Below are positions 16,424-24,367 of a DNA stretch of 38,285 bases, piece by piece (the stretch's first letter is position 1; each line of letters opens with the position of its first letter). The position numbers were made by a program, and so were the translations under genes. The notes under the pieces were generated by a model. It made no database searches, had not been told where the DNA came from, and worked only from the letters and a program-made list of their open reading frames with translations. This DNA is from Candidatus Desulfatibia vada (lineage in GTDB: Bacteria; Desulfobacterota; Desulfobacteria; Desulfobacterales; UBA11574): contig JACNIG010000304.1 of the NCBI GenBank assembly GCA_014383215.1, positions 1 to 38,285 of the forward strand. The letters run 5' to 3'.

Positions 16424-17593
16424 TTAACGGGCTGGCTTTCCATAACCGGTGTCTATCGATAGTTCCTCAATATCGGTGGTAGCTTCTCCACGAGCGCTCT
16501 TGATCGAGTCGAGTCCGCGGCCCACGATACCTTTACGGGAAGCGTAAGCCATGGCCGTCTCTTCATCAATTAGTTCTTTTTTGAACAATCCCACAATATA
16601 ATCATCGAAGGTGGTCATGCCGAAGGCCGTGCCGGCCTGTATGATTTCATAATAGGTCTTACCTTCGGATTCCCCGTGCAAAATCGTGTCCCTGACCCGC
16701 ATGTTAGACCCCATAATTTCAAAAGCCGCCACCCGTCCCCCCCCGAGCTTGGGCAGGAGGCGCTGGCATACGATCCAGCGGACCGTATCGGCCAGCCGCA
16801 TGCGAAGCTGATTCTCTTCATCTATCGTGAACATGCCCAGGATGCGGTTGATGGTCTGTCCCGCGTCCACGGTATGGAGGGTGCTCACCACCAGATGGCC
16901 GGTTTCAGCTGCACTGAGGCCGATTTCCACGGTTTCGCGGTCGCGCATTTCGCCCACCAGGATCACCTTGGGAGCCTGGCGCAGGGCTGCTCGCAGGCCG
17001 CTGGCAAAGGCGTCGAAATCGTTGCCCATCTCGCGCTGATTGAAGGTGGCTTTCTTGTGCGGGTGTTGGAATTCCACCGGGTCTTCAAGGGTCACCACAT
17101 GGACTGATTTTGTTTCGTTGATTTCATTGAGGACCGCGGCCAGCGAAGTCGATTTGCCGCTGCCGGTGGCACCGGTGACCAGAATGATTCCATTTTTTTC
17201 CAGGGACATTTTGTAAAAGGCTTCGGGAAGCTGCATCTCCTGTAAAGTGGGAATTGTAGTCTCTAATTTTCGCAAAATGATGGAGTAGTTGCTGCGCTGG
17301 GAAAAGATATTGACCCTGAAGCGCGCCTTGCCGGGAAGATCGTAGGATGAATCGCAGGACCCCTCGTTTATAAGCGTTTCAGTCAGGCGCCGGTCCGCAT
17401 TGACCAGGTTGAGGGCGAAGATTTCGCCCTGAAAAGGTGTCAGTTCGTTAAAGGGCGGATCGATCTCCACACCGGTGAGCTGACCCGAAGTTTCGACCTG
17501 AAACGGTTTGCCTACAGTGATATTCAGGTCGGAAACATTGTCGTAGGCATCGAGCATCCTTGCCAGAATATAATCGACTTCCTGTTTTTTCAT
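16424..17593 (-). CDS. PilT/PilU-type pilus retraction ATPase (PilU-like)
   Basis: A 389-residue secretion-type ATPase of the PilT family, which would act at the base of the type IV pilus to pull in the filament. Walker A is GATGSGKST (141-149). The Asp box VVTLEDPVEF, Walker B VILVGEMRDRETV and His box TGHLVVSTLHT are all complete. It is distinct from the upstream PilT-like gene, and the extended C-terminus (about 30 residues after GIVGRGLDSIK) resembles PilU, which assists PilT in other species. The SD GAGGTGG lies just before its start, 19 bp after the stop of pilT, which supports one transcript. Confidence 0.9.
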   Translation of the reverse strand: MKKQEVDYILARMLDAYDNVSDLNITVGKPFQVETSGQLTGVEIDPPFNELTPFQGEIFALNLVNADRRLTETLINEGSCDSSYDLPGKARFRVNIFSQRSNYSIILRKLETTIPTLQEMQLPEAFYKMSLEKNGIILVTGATGSGKSTSLAAVLNEINETKSVHVVTLEDPVEFQHPHKKATFNQREMGNDFDAFASGLRAALRQAPKVILVGEMRDRETVEIGLSAAETGHLVVSTLHTVDAGQTINRILGMFTIDEENQLRMRLADTVRWIVCQRLLPKLGGGRVAAFEIMGSNMRVRDTILHGESEGKTYYEIIQAGTAFGMTTFDDYIVGLFKKELIDEETAMAYASRKGIVGRGLDSIKSARGEATTDIEELSIDTGYGKPAR

Positions 17594-17612
17594 AACACCA
17601 CCTCATAAATAA

Positions 17613-18695
17613 TTATGCATCCGTGAAATCAGAGGGCGGACTTTTCAAAAAGGGCCTGAATTTGCCCTTGTCGTTGGCCTTCATGTAGGCTTCGTCCCCG
17701 CCGATCCACCCTTTGTTGAGCAGATCCATGATAGCATCGTCTAAAAGCTGCATACCGTATTTCTTGCCGGTCTGAATCATGGAGTTGATCTGGTGGGTTT
17801 TGCCTTCCCGGATCAGATTGCGGACCGCCGCATTGGCAATCAAAATCTCCATAGCGGCACAGCGTCCTTTTTTATCGATCCGCTTGAACAGAACCTGTGC
17901 GATAACGGCCCGCAGTCCATCGGACAGGGTCGAGCGAATCTGGGCCTGCTCGCTGGAAGGAAAAACTTCGATAACACGGTCAACGGTTTTGGGTGCGCTG
18001 GAGGTATGCAGGGTCCCGAAAACCAAATGTCCGGTGGAGGCGGCTTCGATGGCCAGGGAGATGGTTTCCAGGTCTCTCATTTCACCCACCAGAATAATAT
18101 CCGGATCTTCCCGCAGGGCCCCTTTTAAAGCGGCGGTGAACGACTTGGTATGCATGCCGACTTCGCGGTGGTTGATAATACAGCTCTGACTTTTGTGGAC
18201 AAATTCAACAGGATCTTCCACCGTAATGATATGATCCTTGCGAGTTTTATTGGCCTCGTCGATAATGGCGGCCAGGGTGGTAGATTTGCCGCTTCCGGTC
18301 GGGCCGGTCACCAGGACCAGGCCTCGAGGAAGTGAGGCCAGCTTGGTACACACCATTGGAAGACCGAGCTGCTCGGCGGTCAGGATTTCCTCGGGGATCT
18401 GCCTGAAAACCGCTGCCACCCCGTATTTCTGCATAAAGAAATTTGCCCTGTATCTGGCCATGCCGGGGATTTCATAACCGAAATCGACATCGCCGGTTTC
18501 TTCAAAGGTCTTGACCTTGTCTTCGGGTGCAATTTCATAAAGCATGCTTTTTAGATCATCATTTTCCAGGACTTTATATTTGACCCTTTCTATTTCGCCA
18601 GTCAACCTGAGGGCGGGCGGCTGTCCGGAGACAAGATGAAGGTCGGAAGCACCCTGTTCATTCATTAATTTAAAAAACGCATCTATTCTCGCCAT
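17613..18695 (-). CDS. pilT: Type IV pilus twitching motility ATPase PilT
   Basis: A 360-residue hexameric retraction ATPase. The N-terminal PAS-like domain carries ASDLHLVSGQPPALRLTGEI (16-35). Walker A is GPTGSGKST (131-139), the Asp box ITVEDPVEFVH (157-167), Walker B IILVGEMRDLET (200-211) and the His box TGHLVFGTLHTSSAPKTVDR (221-240). The length is typical for PilT, and the conserved AIRNLIREGKTHQ-type helix is present (AAVRNLIREGKTHQINSMIQ). It is preceded by GGGAG and lies 13 bp from the DivIVA-like gene. No pilin or pilB is in the window, so the rest of the machine is encoded elsewhere. Confidence 0.95.
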   Translation of the reverse strand: MARIDAFFKLMNEQGASDLHLVSGQPPALRLTGEIERVKYKVLENDDLKSMLYEIAPEDKVKTFEETGDVDFGYEIPGMARYRANFFMQKYGVAAVFRQIPEEILTAEQLGLPMVCTKLASLPRGLVLVTGPTGSGKSTTLAAIIDEANKTRKDHIITVEDPVEFVHKSQSCIINHREVGMHTKSFTAALKGALREDPDIILVGEMRDLETISLAIEAASTGHLVFGTLHTSSAPKTVDRVIEVFPSSEQAQIRSTLSDGLRAVIAQVLFKRIDKKGRCAAMEILIANAAVRNLIREGKTHQINSMIQTGKKYGMQLLDDAIMDLLNKGWIGGDEAYMKANDKGKFRPFLKSPPSDFTDA

Positions 18696-18708
18696 TTTAT
18701 TCTCCCAC

Positions 18709-19212
18709 TTATTTAGATTGTTTTAACACCTTCAATTTGGCATCTTCTTCGTCCCGGACTTCGGTCTCTTCTTGGCCGAGGTCGAGGAGTTTGGTATGGT
18801 TTTCCAGAATTGAGCGGACTTGAATTTCGATCTGGATGCGCTGGCGTTTCAGCTCGGCAATATCTTCATGGAGCTGGGACAGACGGTTGTGGGCTCTGTT
18901 GAGAAGTTTTTCGGCTTTAACTTCAGCGTCTGCAACAATCAGCTCGGCTGATTTTTCAGCATTTTTTTTCATCTGCTCTAATACTTTCTGGGAATTGAGC
19001 ATGGCACGTTTAAAGGTTTCTTCGCGCTGCCGGTAGCCCTGGTTTTCAAGCTTGAGCCGACTAATTTCATCTTGCAAGCTTACGTTATTGCTCAGTAATG
19101 ATTCGAAGTCATCAGCTATTTGTTCAAGGAATGCATCGACCTCACGTACATCAAAACCTCTGAACCTGATCTTAAACTGTTGCTGCTGAATATCAAGGGG
19201 GGTGAATTTCAT
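18709..19212 (-). CDS. DivIVA-domain coiled-coil protein
   Basis: A 167-residue cytosolic protein. The N-terminus FTPLDIQQQQFKIRFRGFDVREVDAFLEQIADDFESLL (3-40) matches the DivIVA/GpsB membrane-curvature-binding domain, including the conserved F-RG-(Y/F)-VDxFL pattern. The rest (about 42-150) is long charged coiled coil. DivIVA proteins mark cell poles and septa. Family members are usual in Gram-positives and also occur in Desulfobacterota. It lies between yggT and pilT on the same strand (22 bp and 13 bp gaps), so polar or septal placement of the pilus machinery is a fair guess but only inferred. Confidence 0.88.
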   Translation of the reverse strand: MKFTPLDIQQQQFKIRFRGFDVREVDAFLEQIADDFESLLSNNVSLQDEISRLKLENQGYRQREETFKRAMLNSQKVLEQMKKNAEKSAELIVADAEVKAEKLLNRAHNRLSQLHEDIAELKRQRIQIEIQVRSILENHTKLLDLGQEETEVRDEEDAKLKVLKQSK

Positions 19213-19234
19213 GATAACACCTGTTTTTCACTGG

Positions 19235-19534
19235 TTACATAAGAGACATCGACAGCCTAAGCAGGCTATTGACAACAAAGTTTTGCAAAAAAACGACGGC
19301 AAGGATAACGATTATCGGAGAAATATCGATACCGCCGAAACCGAGGGGGAATCGGGTGCGGATAGGATCTAAAATCGGTTCAGTAACGGTATGGATGAAG
19401 CGTACAATAGGATTATAGGGGTCAGGATTTACCCAGGACAGCACCGCCCGCGCCACAACGATCCACATGTAAAAAGTGAGAACATAGTTAAGGACTATGG
19501 CAACCGCCTTTAAAAAATTACCTATAATAAACAT
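19235..19534 (-). CDS. YggT family membrane protein
   Basis: A 99-residue integral membrane protein with two hydrophobic helices (about 5-30 and 66-92). The central signature VVARAVLSWVNPDPYNPIVRFIHTVTEPILDPIR is nearly the family consensus (RxxxSW...P..P....l..iTdPil.piR). Members commonly sit beside divIVA/sepF and are linked to division and envelope maintenance; the yggT-divIVA pair here fits. SD AAAGG lies upstream. It heads the minus-strand cluster leading to pilT and pilU. Confidence 0.9.
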   Translation of the reverse strand: MFIIGNFLKAVAIVLNYVLTFYMWIVVARAVLSWVNPDPYNPIVRFIHTVTEPILDPIRTRFPLGFGGIDISPIIVILAVVFLQNFVVNSLLRLSMSLM

Positions 19535-19850
19535 ATATATAAAGACCTTTTATCTTTTGGGAGTGATTGCAGAAAAAAAATTCATTGTGAAAATTAATTA
19601 TATTATGGCAGATAAGTCAAGATATTTCAGGCAAAATCATTGACATACTGAATATTCAGAAGGTAAAAAGATGCCATATTGCAAGCCCGCATCTCTTACA
19701 GGGAGTTTTAAGGGCTTTTTAATGGTTTTAACGCATAATAGATTCAGCCATCTATGGTTGAATTCGTGACTTTTTACGAGATCGTTAAAAGAGATTGCCA
19801 AGCTTGAGGGAATAATATTATTGACAACAATATAAGGGGGAATCGAATTA
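19535..19850. other. Divergent intergenic region between yggT and proC
   Basis: 316 bases with no gene. It holds a possible promoter toward proC (TTGACA at 19640-19645, weak -10 TAAAAA at 19664-19669) with a perfect palindrome CTGAATATTCAG between them (19648-19659). A loose AAGCCC/GGGCTT hairpin followed by T's lies at 19683-19720, and one copy of the GTGACTTTTTACGAG motif at 19758-19788. SD GGGGG is at about 19835-19839. Confidence 0.4.
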
Positions 19851-20696
19851 ATGTTAAAAGACAAAACTATCAGCATGATCGGAACCGGGAATATGGGGGA
19901 AGCCCTCGTCAGCGGGCTGATTTCATCGAAGTCAACCGCGGCCGAAAATATTATCTGTACGGATATTAGAGAAGATCAGCTTGAATCCGTAAAAGAAAAA
20001 TATGGGGTCGCTGTAACGACAAACAATCTCGATGCGGTTAAAGCATCCGAAATTATTATCTATGCAGTCAAACCCCAGATCATCGCCCCGGTACTGATCG
20101 AAACAGCATCTAAGCTGGATATGAGCAAACTCGTTATCTCAATTGCAGCCGGCGTTCCTTTGGCCGCTATCGAATCTTGTCTTAAGAAAAAATTGCGCCT
20201 GATCAGAGTCATGCCCAACATTGCCGCCTTCGTTAAAGAAAGCGCCACGGTCGTGGCGGCCGGAGAAAATGCCTCCCAAGATGACGTTAAAATGGCGATG
20301 GCCATCTTCGATTCCATGGGGAAAACCATATTTTTAAAAGAGAATGCTCTTATGGATGCCGTAACGGGCTTAAGCGGCAGCGGACCCGCCTACATCTTTT
20401 TAATTGTCGATGCTTTGGCTGATGCCGGTGTCAAGGTGGGACTGGCAAGGCAGGACGCCCTTTTCCTTGCAACCCAAACGGTTTTAGGGGCTGCCAAACT
20501 GTTGATGGAAACCAAGGAACACCCCGGAAAGTTAAAGGATATGGTGACCTCTCCCGGCGGAACCGCCATTGCCGGCCTTCATACTTTGGAAAAAGGAGGG
20601 CTGCGCACGACCCTGATGGATGCTGTAGAAGCCGCCACCAAACGCTCCCAGGAACTGGGGGAAATAATAACCAAAAATTTTTCCAATAACAGTTAG
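19851..20696 (+). CDS. proC: Pyrroline-5-carboxylate reductase ProC
   Basis: A 281-residue NAD(P)H-dependent enzyme for the last step of proline synthesis. The Rossmann start is ISMIGTGNMGEALVSGL (7-23). The substrate domain shows LSGSGPAYIFLIVDALADAGVKVGL, and the C-terminal signature SPGGTAIAGLHTLEKGGLR is intact. The length is normal. It is followed 11 bp later by the aldehyde oxidoreductase gene on the same strand. The two have no metabolic link that I know, so shared transcription is likely but may be incidental. Confidence 0.96.
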   Translation: MLKDKTISMIGTGNMGEALVSGLISSKSTAAENIICTDIREDQLESVKEKYGVAVTTNNLDAVKASEIIIYAVKPQIIAPVLIETASKLDMSKLVISIAAGVPLAAIESCLKKKLRLIRVMPNIAAFVKESATVVAAGENASQDDVKMAMAIFDSMGKTIFLKENALMDAVTGLSGSGPAYIFLIVDALADAGVKVGLARQDALFLATQTVLGAAKLLMETKEHPGKLKDMVTSPGGTAIAGLHTLEKGGLRTTLMDAVEAATKRSQELGEIITKNFSNNS

Positions 20697-20707
20697 GGGC
20701 TGCAATA

Positions 20708-22846
20708 ATGTCACAATTTGAAATGAAAACGATTAAAACATTTGATTATGATCGACCGGCAATTGCAAACGGTTATGCCGGGCAAACGTTATGCTGCGAT
20801 ATTTCCGATGCAGATATTTCAATAACGCCGGTTACTGATAAAATGAAGGCGGTCTTTATCGGCGGCAAAGGTTTTGATCTCTGGTTGCTTTGGAATGCCG
20901 TAAGCAGCACAACCAAATGGAATGATCCTGAAAATGCCATCTGTATTGCCTCGGGCCCCATGGGCGGGACACCCATATATCCCGGTTCCGGAAAAAGCAT
21001 TGTGACGACTATTTCTCCCTTAACAGGTTCCGTAATCGACTCCAATGTGGGAGGATATTTCGGCCCTTATCTGAAATTTTCCGGATTTGACGCCCTGGAA
21101 ATCAAAGGCAAAGCCTCCCAAGATATTGTAATTTTTGTAGATGGGATTAAAGGGCAGGTTCAGATTATAGAGACTGTCGGGCTGCCGGATGACTCCTATG
21201 ATCTTTCAGCGATACTGACAGATCACTTCGCCAAGGGCAAGCCTCGCAATATTTCAGTGGTCTCCACCGGACCCGGCGCCAAAAATTCTCTGATTGGGTG
21301 CTTAAACTTTACCTGGTATGATTTAAAACGAAAGCGGGCCAGGTACAAACAAGCCGGACGAGGGGGAATCGGCACCGTCTTTGCCGATAAAAAAATCAAA
21401 GCAATTGTGGCCCGCTGGGACACGGTGACAATCAAAACGAACAATCCGGCCGATGGGGACGCATTAAAAGAGGTTGGACGCATGCACTCCCGGGAAATTA
21501 CCGAGTTGGATCCCAAACAAAACGAGATGTCCTCAATCGGGACAACCCACCTGGTTACGATAATGGATGACTTTGACCTGTTTCCGGTTAACAATTTCCA
21601 GTACGGCCGGCATCCCGAAACAGGCAACCTCGGCCAGGAGATTTACCGTCGCATTTTTGACGCCGGGTTTGACGGCTGCTGGATGGGGTGCACGGTGGCC
21701 TGCTCCCATGGCGTCAAGGACTTTGTGCCTCTTACAGGGCCTTATCAAGGGACCAAAGTTTTTGTCGATGGACCCGAGTATGAAACCATTGCCGGCTGCG
21801 GATCGAACCTGGGCATCTTTGATCCTCACTTCGTTATTGAAATGAATTTTTACTGCGATACCTATGGCCTCGACACGATTTCAGTGGGAACGAGTATGGC
21901 CTTTGCCATGGAATGCTTTGAGATGGGCTTGATTAATGAGAATCACACCGGAGGAATCAACCTGTCTTTCGGCAACCGGGCGGCGGCTCTTGAAATCGTT
22001 CATCAAATGGCACAAGGAGAGGGTTTTGGCCGGATTGTAGGCCAGGGTGTTCGCAGAATGAAGTCCATTTTCTCACAAGACTGCGGCGCCGATCCCGTTA
22101 TTATGCAAGATATCGGTATGGAAGCCAAGGGGCTCGAGTTCTCCTTGTACATGACCAAGGAGTCGCTGGCCCAGCAGGGGGGCTACGGCCTGGCACTCAA
22201 GGGTCCTCAGCATGATGAAGCCTGGCTGATCTTTCTTGATATGGTGCACAACTTTATGCCGACCTTTGAGCAAAAGGCCGAAGCGCTGCACTGGTTCCCC
22301 ATGTTCAGAACCTGGTTCGGTCTGTGCGGTCTATGCAAGCTGCCCTGGAACGATGTTATTCCCGAAGACAATAAGGATATGCCGGAGCCGGCCAAAGTCA
22401 TGAAGCATGTACAATGGTATGCAGAGTACTTCAGCGCGGTAACCGGCAGGCAGACCACACCCGAAGGTCTTATTAGCATGAGCGAGGCTGTCTACAATTT
22501 TCAGCGCATCTTCAACCTCAAAATGGGCTTTGGTCGGCGCGAGCATGATGATATCCCCTACCGGGCGGTCGGTCCGGTGCTGGCCGTTGAGTATGAGTCA
22601 CGGCAAGAGCGTTACGACAAGCAGCTGGTCGAACAATACAAGGTCGAAATCGAGGACAAGTCGACTGCGGAAAAAATAGCACTGCTGCGACGGTTTCGTG
22701 AGGAGCAATATGAAAAACTGAAGGATGCGGTATATAAACGCAGAGGATGGACTCAAAACGGCATCCCGACAATTGAAACCGTAAAAAGACTCGGTATTGA
22801 CTTTCCCGAGGTTTTGGAATTGCTCAAGTCACACGGCGTCCAATAA
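20708..22846 (+). CDS. Aldehyde:ferredoxin oxidoreductase family tungsten enzyme
   Basis: A 712-residue enzyme of the AOR family, which carries a tungsten bis-pterin and one [4Fe-4S] cluster and oxidises aldehydes to acids (or runs in reverse) with ferredoxin. The N-terminal pterin domain shows ASGPMGGTPIYPGSGKS (81-97) and GGYFGPYLKFSGFDALEIKG (115-134). Cluster cysteines are C324, C328 and C332 (CWMGCTVAC) plus a distal CGLC at 540-543. The second pterin motif region is DTYGLDTISVG (384-394). The first cysteine pair is spaced CX3C, where Pyrococcus AOR has CX2C. At 712 residues it is longer than classic AOR (about 605), so it belongs to another branch of the family. Its stop overlaps the MoaD/ThiS-like gene by one base. 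Confidence 0.9.
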   Translation: MSQFEMKTIKTFDYDRPAIANGYAGQTLCCDISDADISITPVTDKMKAVFIGGKGFDLWLLWNAVSSTTKWNDPENAICIASGPMGGTPIYPGSGKSIVTTISPLTGSVIDSNVGGYFGPYLKFSGFDALEIKGKASQDIVIFVDGIKGQVQIIETVGLPDDSYDLSAILTDHFAKGKPRNISVVSTGPGAKNSLIGCLNFTWYDLKRKRARYKQAGRGGIGTVFADKKIKAIVARWDTVTIKTNNPADGDALKEVGRMHSREITELDPKQNEMSSIGTTHLVTIMDDFDLFPVNNFQYGRHPETGNLGQEIYRRIFDAGFDGCWMGCTVACSHGVKDFVPLTGPYQGTKVFVDGPEYETIAGCGSNLGIFDPHFVIEMNFYCDTYGLDTISVGTSMAFAMECFEMGLINENHTGGINLSFGNRAAALEIVHQMAQGEGFGRIVGQGVRRMKSIFSQDCGADPVIMQDIGMEAKGLEFSLYMTKESLAQQGGYGLALKGPQHDEAWLIFLDMVHNFMPTFEQKAEALHWFPMFRTWFGLCGLCKLPWNDVIPEDNKDMPEPAKVMKHVQWYAEYFSAVTGRQTTPEGLISMSEAVYNFQRIFNLKMGFGRREHDDIPYRAVGPVLAVEYESRQERYDKQLVEQYKVEIEDKSTAEKIALLRRFREEQYEKLKDAVYKRRGWTQNGIPTIETVKRLGIDFPEVLELLKSHGVQ

Positions 22847-23043
22847 TGATCAGGGTCAATGGAAAACAGCACTCCTGGCGAGAAGGAATGACAATTGCAG
22901 ATCTGCTGCACGATCTGGACGATTCTTACCAATATGCGGTTGTTCGCATCAATGACAAACCTGTCTCTAAACCTAACTTTGAAAAAACTCTGATTCCGGA
23001 TGATGTCGAGGTGTTTCTTCTGCCTTTGGTTGCCGGAGGGTAA
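22846..23043 (+). CDS. MoaD/ThiS-family ubiquitin-like sulfur carrier
   Basis: A 65-residue beta-grasp protein that ends in the diagnostic GlyGly (VAGG). That tail is adenylated and thiolated to carry sulfur for molybdopterin/tungstopterin (MoaD) or thiazole (ThiS). The fold signature is INDKPVSKPNFEKTLIPDDVEVFLLPLVAGG. It starts in a one-base overlap with the AOR stop (TAATG), so it is translationally coupled. The coupling favours a role in the pterin cofactor of the AOR over thiamine synthesis, but sequence alone does not decide between the two. Confidence 0.88.
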   Translation: MIRVNGKQHSWREGMTIADLLHDLDDSYQYAVVRINDKPVSKPNFEKTLIPDDVEVFLLPLVAGG

Positions 23044-23110
23044 AGAATCCTGGCATAGAGGACCAGGCTTTGATTTCACCCCATAGGTGTGCACCTATCT
23101 CAAATGGAGC

Positions 23111-23265
23111 AAATTAAATTCCAAATTCCAAATAACAAATATCAAACAAATAACAATGACCGAAATTCGAAAATCCAAACAATGTCTCACCCTGGACAGT
23201 TTTGGTAATTGAATATTGAAATTTGTGATTTATTTGTAATTTGGTGCTTAGAATTTGTGATTTTA
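23111..23265. repeat. AT-rich inverted repeat of AAATTCCAAAT-type words
   Basis: The left part (about 23111-23180, words AAATTCCAAATTCCAAATAAC) is mirrored by 23198-23265, whose reverse complement reads AAATTCTAAGCACCAAATTAC onward. Arms are about 65 bp with gaps. The remainder of the 310-bp gap to ccdA holds a palindrome ATAGGTGTGCACCTAT (23083-23098) and a GACCTGG/CCAGGTC hairpin near 23299-23322. No ORF is present. Confidence 0.6.
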
Positions 23266-23353
23266 AACACAAAACTCCAAGGCAGAGCCAGATATCTCTG
23301 ACCTGGCCCAAAGAACCAGGTCTTTCAGGACTAAATAAACCCTAAGGAATTGT

Positions 23354-24049
23354 ATGTTTATTGAAGCCGTCTCATTTCCTGCAGCCTTTCTGGCAGGACT
23401 TCTTTCTTTTTTTTCACCATGTGTTTTACCGCTTATCCCGGCATACTTTACCTTTATTACCGGTTATTCGCTGGAGGAGCTGACCGAGGGTAATATCGCA
23501 ATCAGAAAGAAAGTAATTCTTTCAACAATATCTTATGTGTTAGGTTTTTCGGTTGTATTTATTCTGATGGGCGGTTCAGCATCTTACCTCGGCGGATTTA
23601 TTTACAAATATAAAAACTTGATAAGAATTATCGGCGGTGTCTTAATTATTATCCTGGGCATCCATTTGACAGGCGTATTTCGTATCCGCAGTCTTGAGTT
23701 TGAAAAACGGATTCAGATAAAGAAAAAGCCCATACATTTTTTGGGGACCTTTATTATCGGTATGGCTTTTGGGGTCGGCTGGAGCCCTTGTATCGGCCCC
23801 TTGCTGGGATCGATACTTATCGTTGCCGGCAGCCAGGAAACAATCGCACAGGGCATGGTGCTTCTTGGAGTTTACTCTGCCGGTCTGGCTTTACCTTTTG
23901 TAATTATCTCCGTTTTTATTAACTTCTTACTTGTTTTTATGAAAAGGGCTTCTCAAGTTTTAAAATATGTCAATGTTGTCGCCGGTATTCTGCTGATTCT
24001 GGTGGGGCTGGTTCTGGTCACCAACAAGCTGTATCTGTTCAGCAGCTAA
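23354..24049 (+). CDS. ccdA: Cytochrome c biogenesis protein CcdA (DsbD transmembrane family)
   Basis: A 231-residue membrane protein that passes electrons from cytosolic thioredoxin across the membrane to keep periplasmic thiols reduced, chiefly for cytochrome c maturation. About six hydrophobic helices are visible. The two redox cysteine motifs are FFSPCVLPLIPAY (19-31) and GWSPCIGPLLGS, each with the Ser-Pro-Cys-x-x-Pro pattern. It is the stand-alone CcdA form without DsbD's extra domains. Neither its periplasmic partner nor a thioredoxin is adjacent. Two hairpins follow it at 24051-24097. Confidence 0.93.
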   Translation: MFIEAVSFPAAFLAGLLSFFSPCVLPLIPAYFTFITGYSLEELTEGNIAIRKKVILSTISYVLGFSVVFILMGGSASYLGGFIYKYKNLIRIIGGVLIIILGIHLTGVFRIRSLEFEKRIQIKKKPIHFLGTFIIGMAFGVGWSPCIGPLLGSILIVAGSQETIAQGMVLLGVYSAGLALPFVIISVFINFLLVFMKRASQVLKYVNVVAGILLILVGLVLVTNKLYLFSS

Positions 24050-24050
24050 C

Positions 24051-24097
24051 ATAAAATCGCTGTACGATTTTATAAAACGTCCCGCTTATCGCGGGAC
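24051..24097 (+). terminator. Two stem-loops after ccdA, probable terminator
   Basis: ATAAAATCG / CGATTTTAT (24051-24073, 5-base loop) is followed by GTCCCGC / GCGGGAC (24079-24097). Both stems are perfect. There is no long T-run after the second stem, so termination is likely but may be inefficient. Confidence 0.55.
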
Positions 24098-24138
24098 TTA
24101 AACCTAAGGCAAAATTGCAGCATCATAAAATCAACTTA

Positions 24139-24342
24139 GTTTCAACGGCAACCCGATTTTAACCGTGTAGCTGTCTGAGGGTATTAGTGAGCGTTATGAA
24201 TAAGCAGATCATCTAAGCAGTCTTTGATATGTAAAACTGCGGCAGAAAAGGATCCGCTTTTTTTAAAACCCAGGCCCTGCTTTTTCTTTACGCTCACTTA
24301 TACCCGAGTTTTACACGGTTAAAATCGGGTTGCCGTTGAAAC
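24139..24342. repeat. 204-bp element with perfect 31-bp terminal inverted repeats
   Basis: 24139-24169 and 24312-24342 are exact reverse complements over 31 bases (left arm starts GTTTCAACGGCAACCCG). Pairing continues inward with mismatches: GGGTATTAGTGAGCG near 24180-24194 with CGCTCACTTATACCC, and GAATAAGCAG with CTGCTTTTTC. The whole piece can fold into one long hairpin around a core of about 70 bases. No ORF and no clear target-site duplication were seen. It resembles a miniature inverted-repeat element or a strong structured RNA. Confidence 0.8.
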
Positions 24343-24367
24343 GGACTTTTTTAACGCTAAATTCTTA

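Noticed and set aside
19683-19720. Terminator or attenuator before proC
   Set aside because: AAGCCC/GGGCTT with T's has a 23-base loop; the stem is too short and the loop too long for a firm call.
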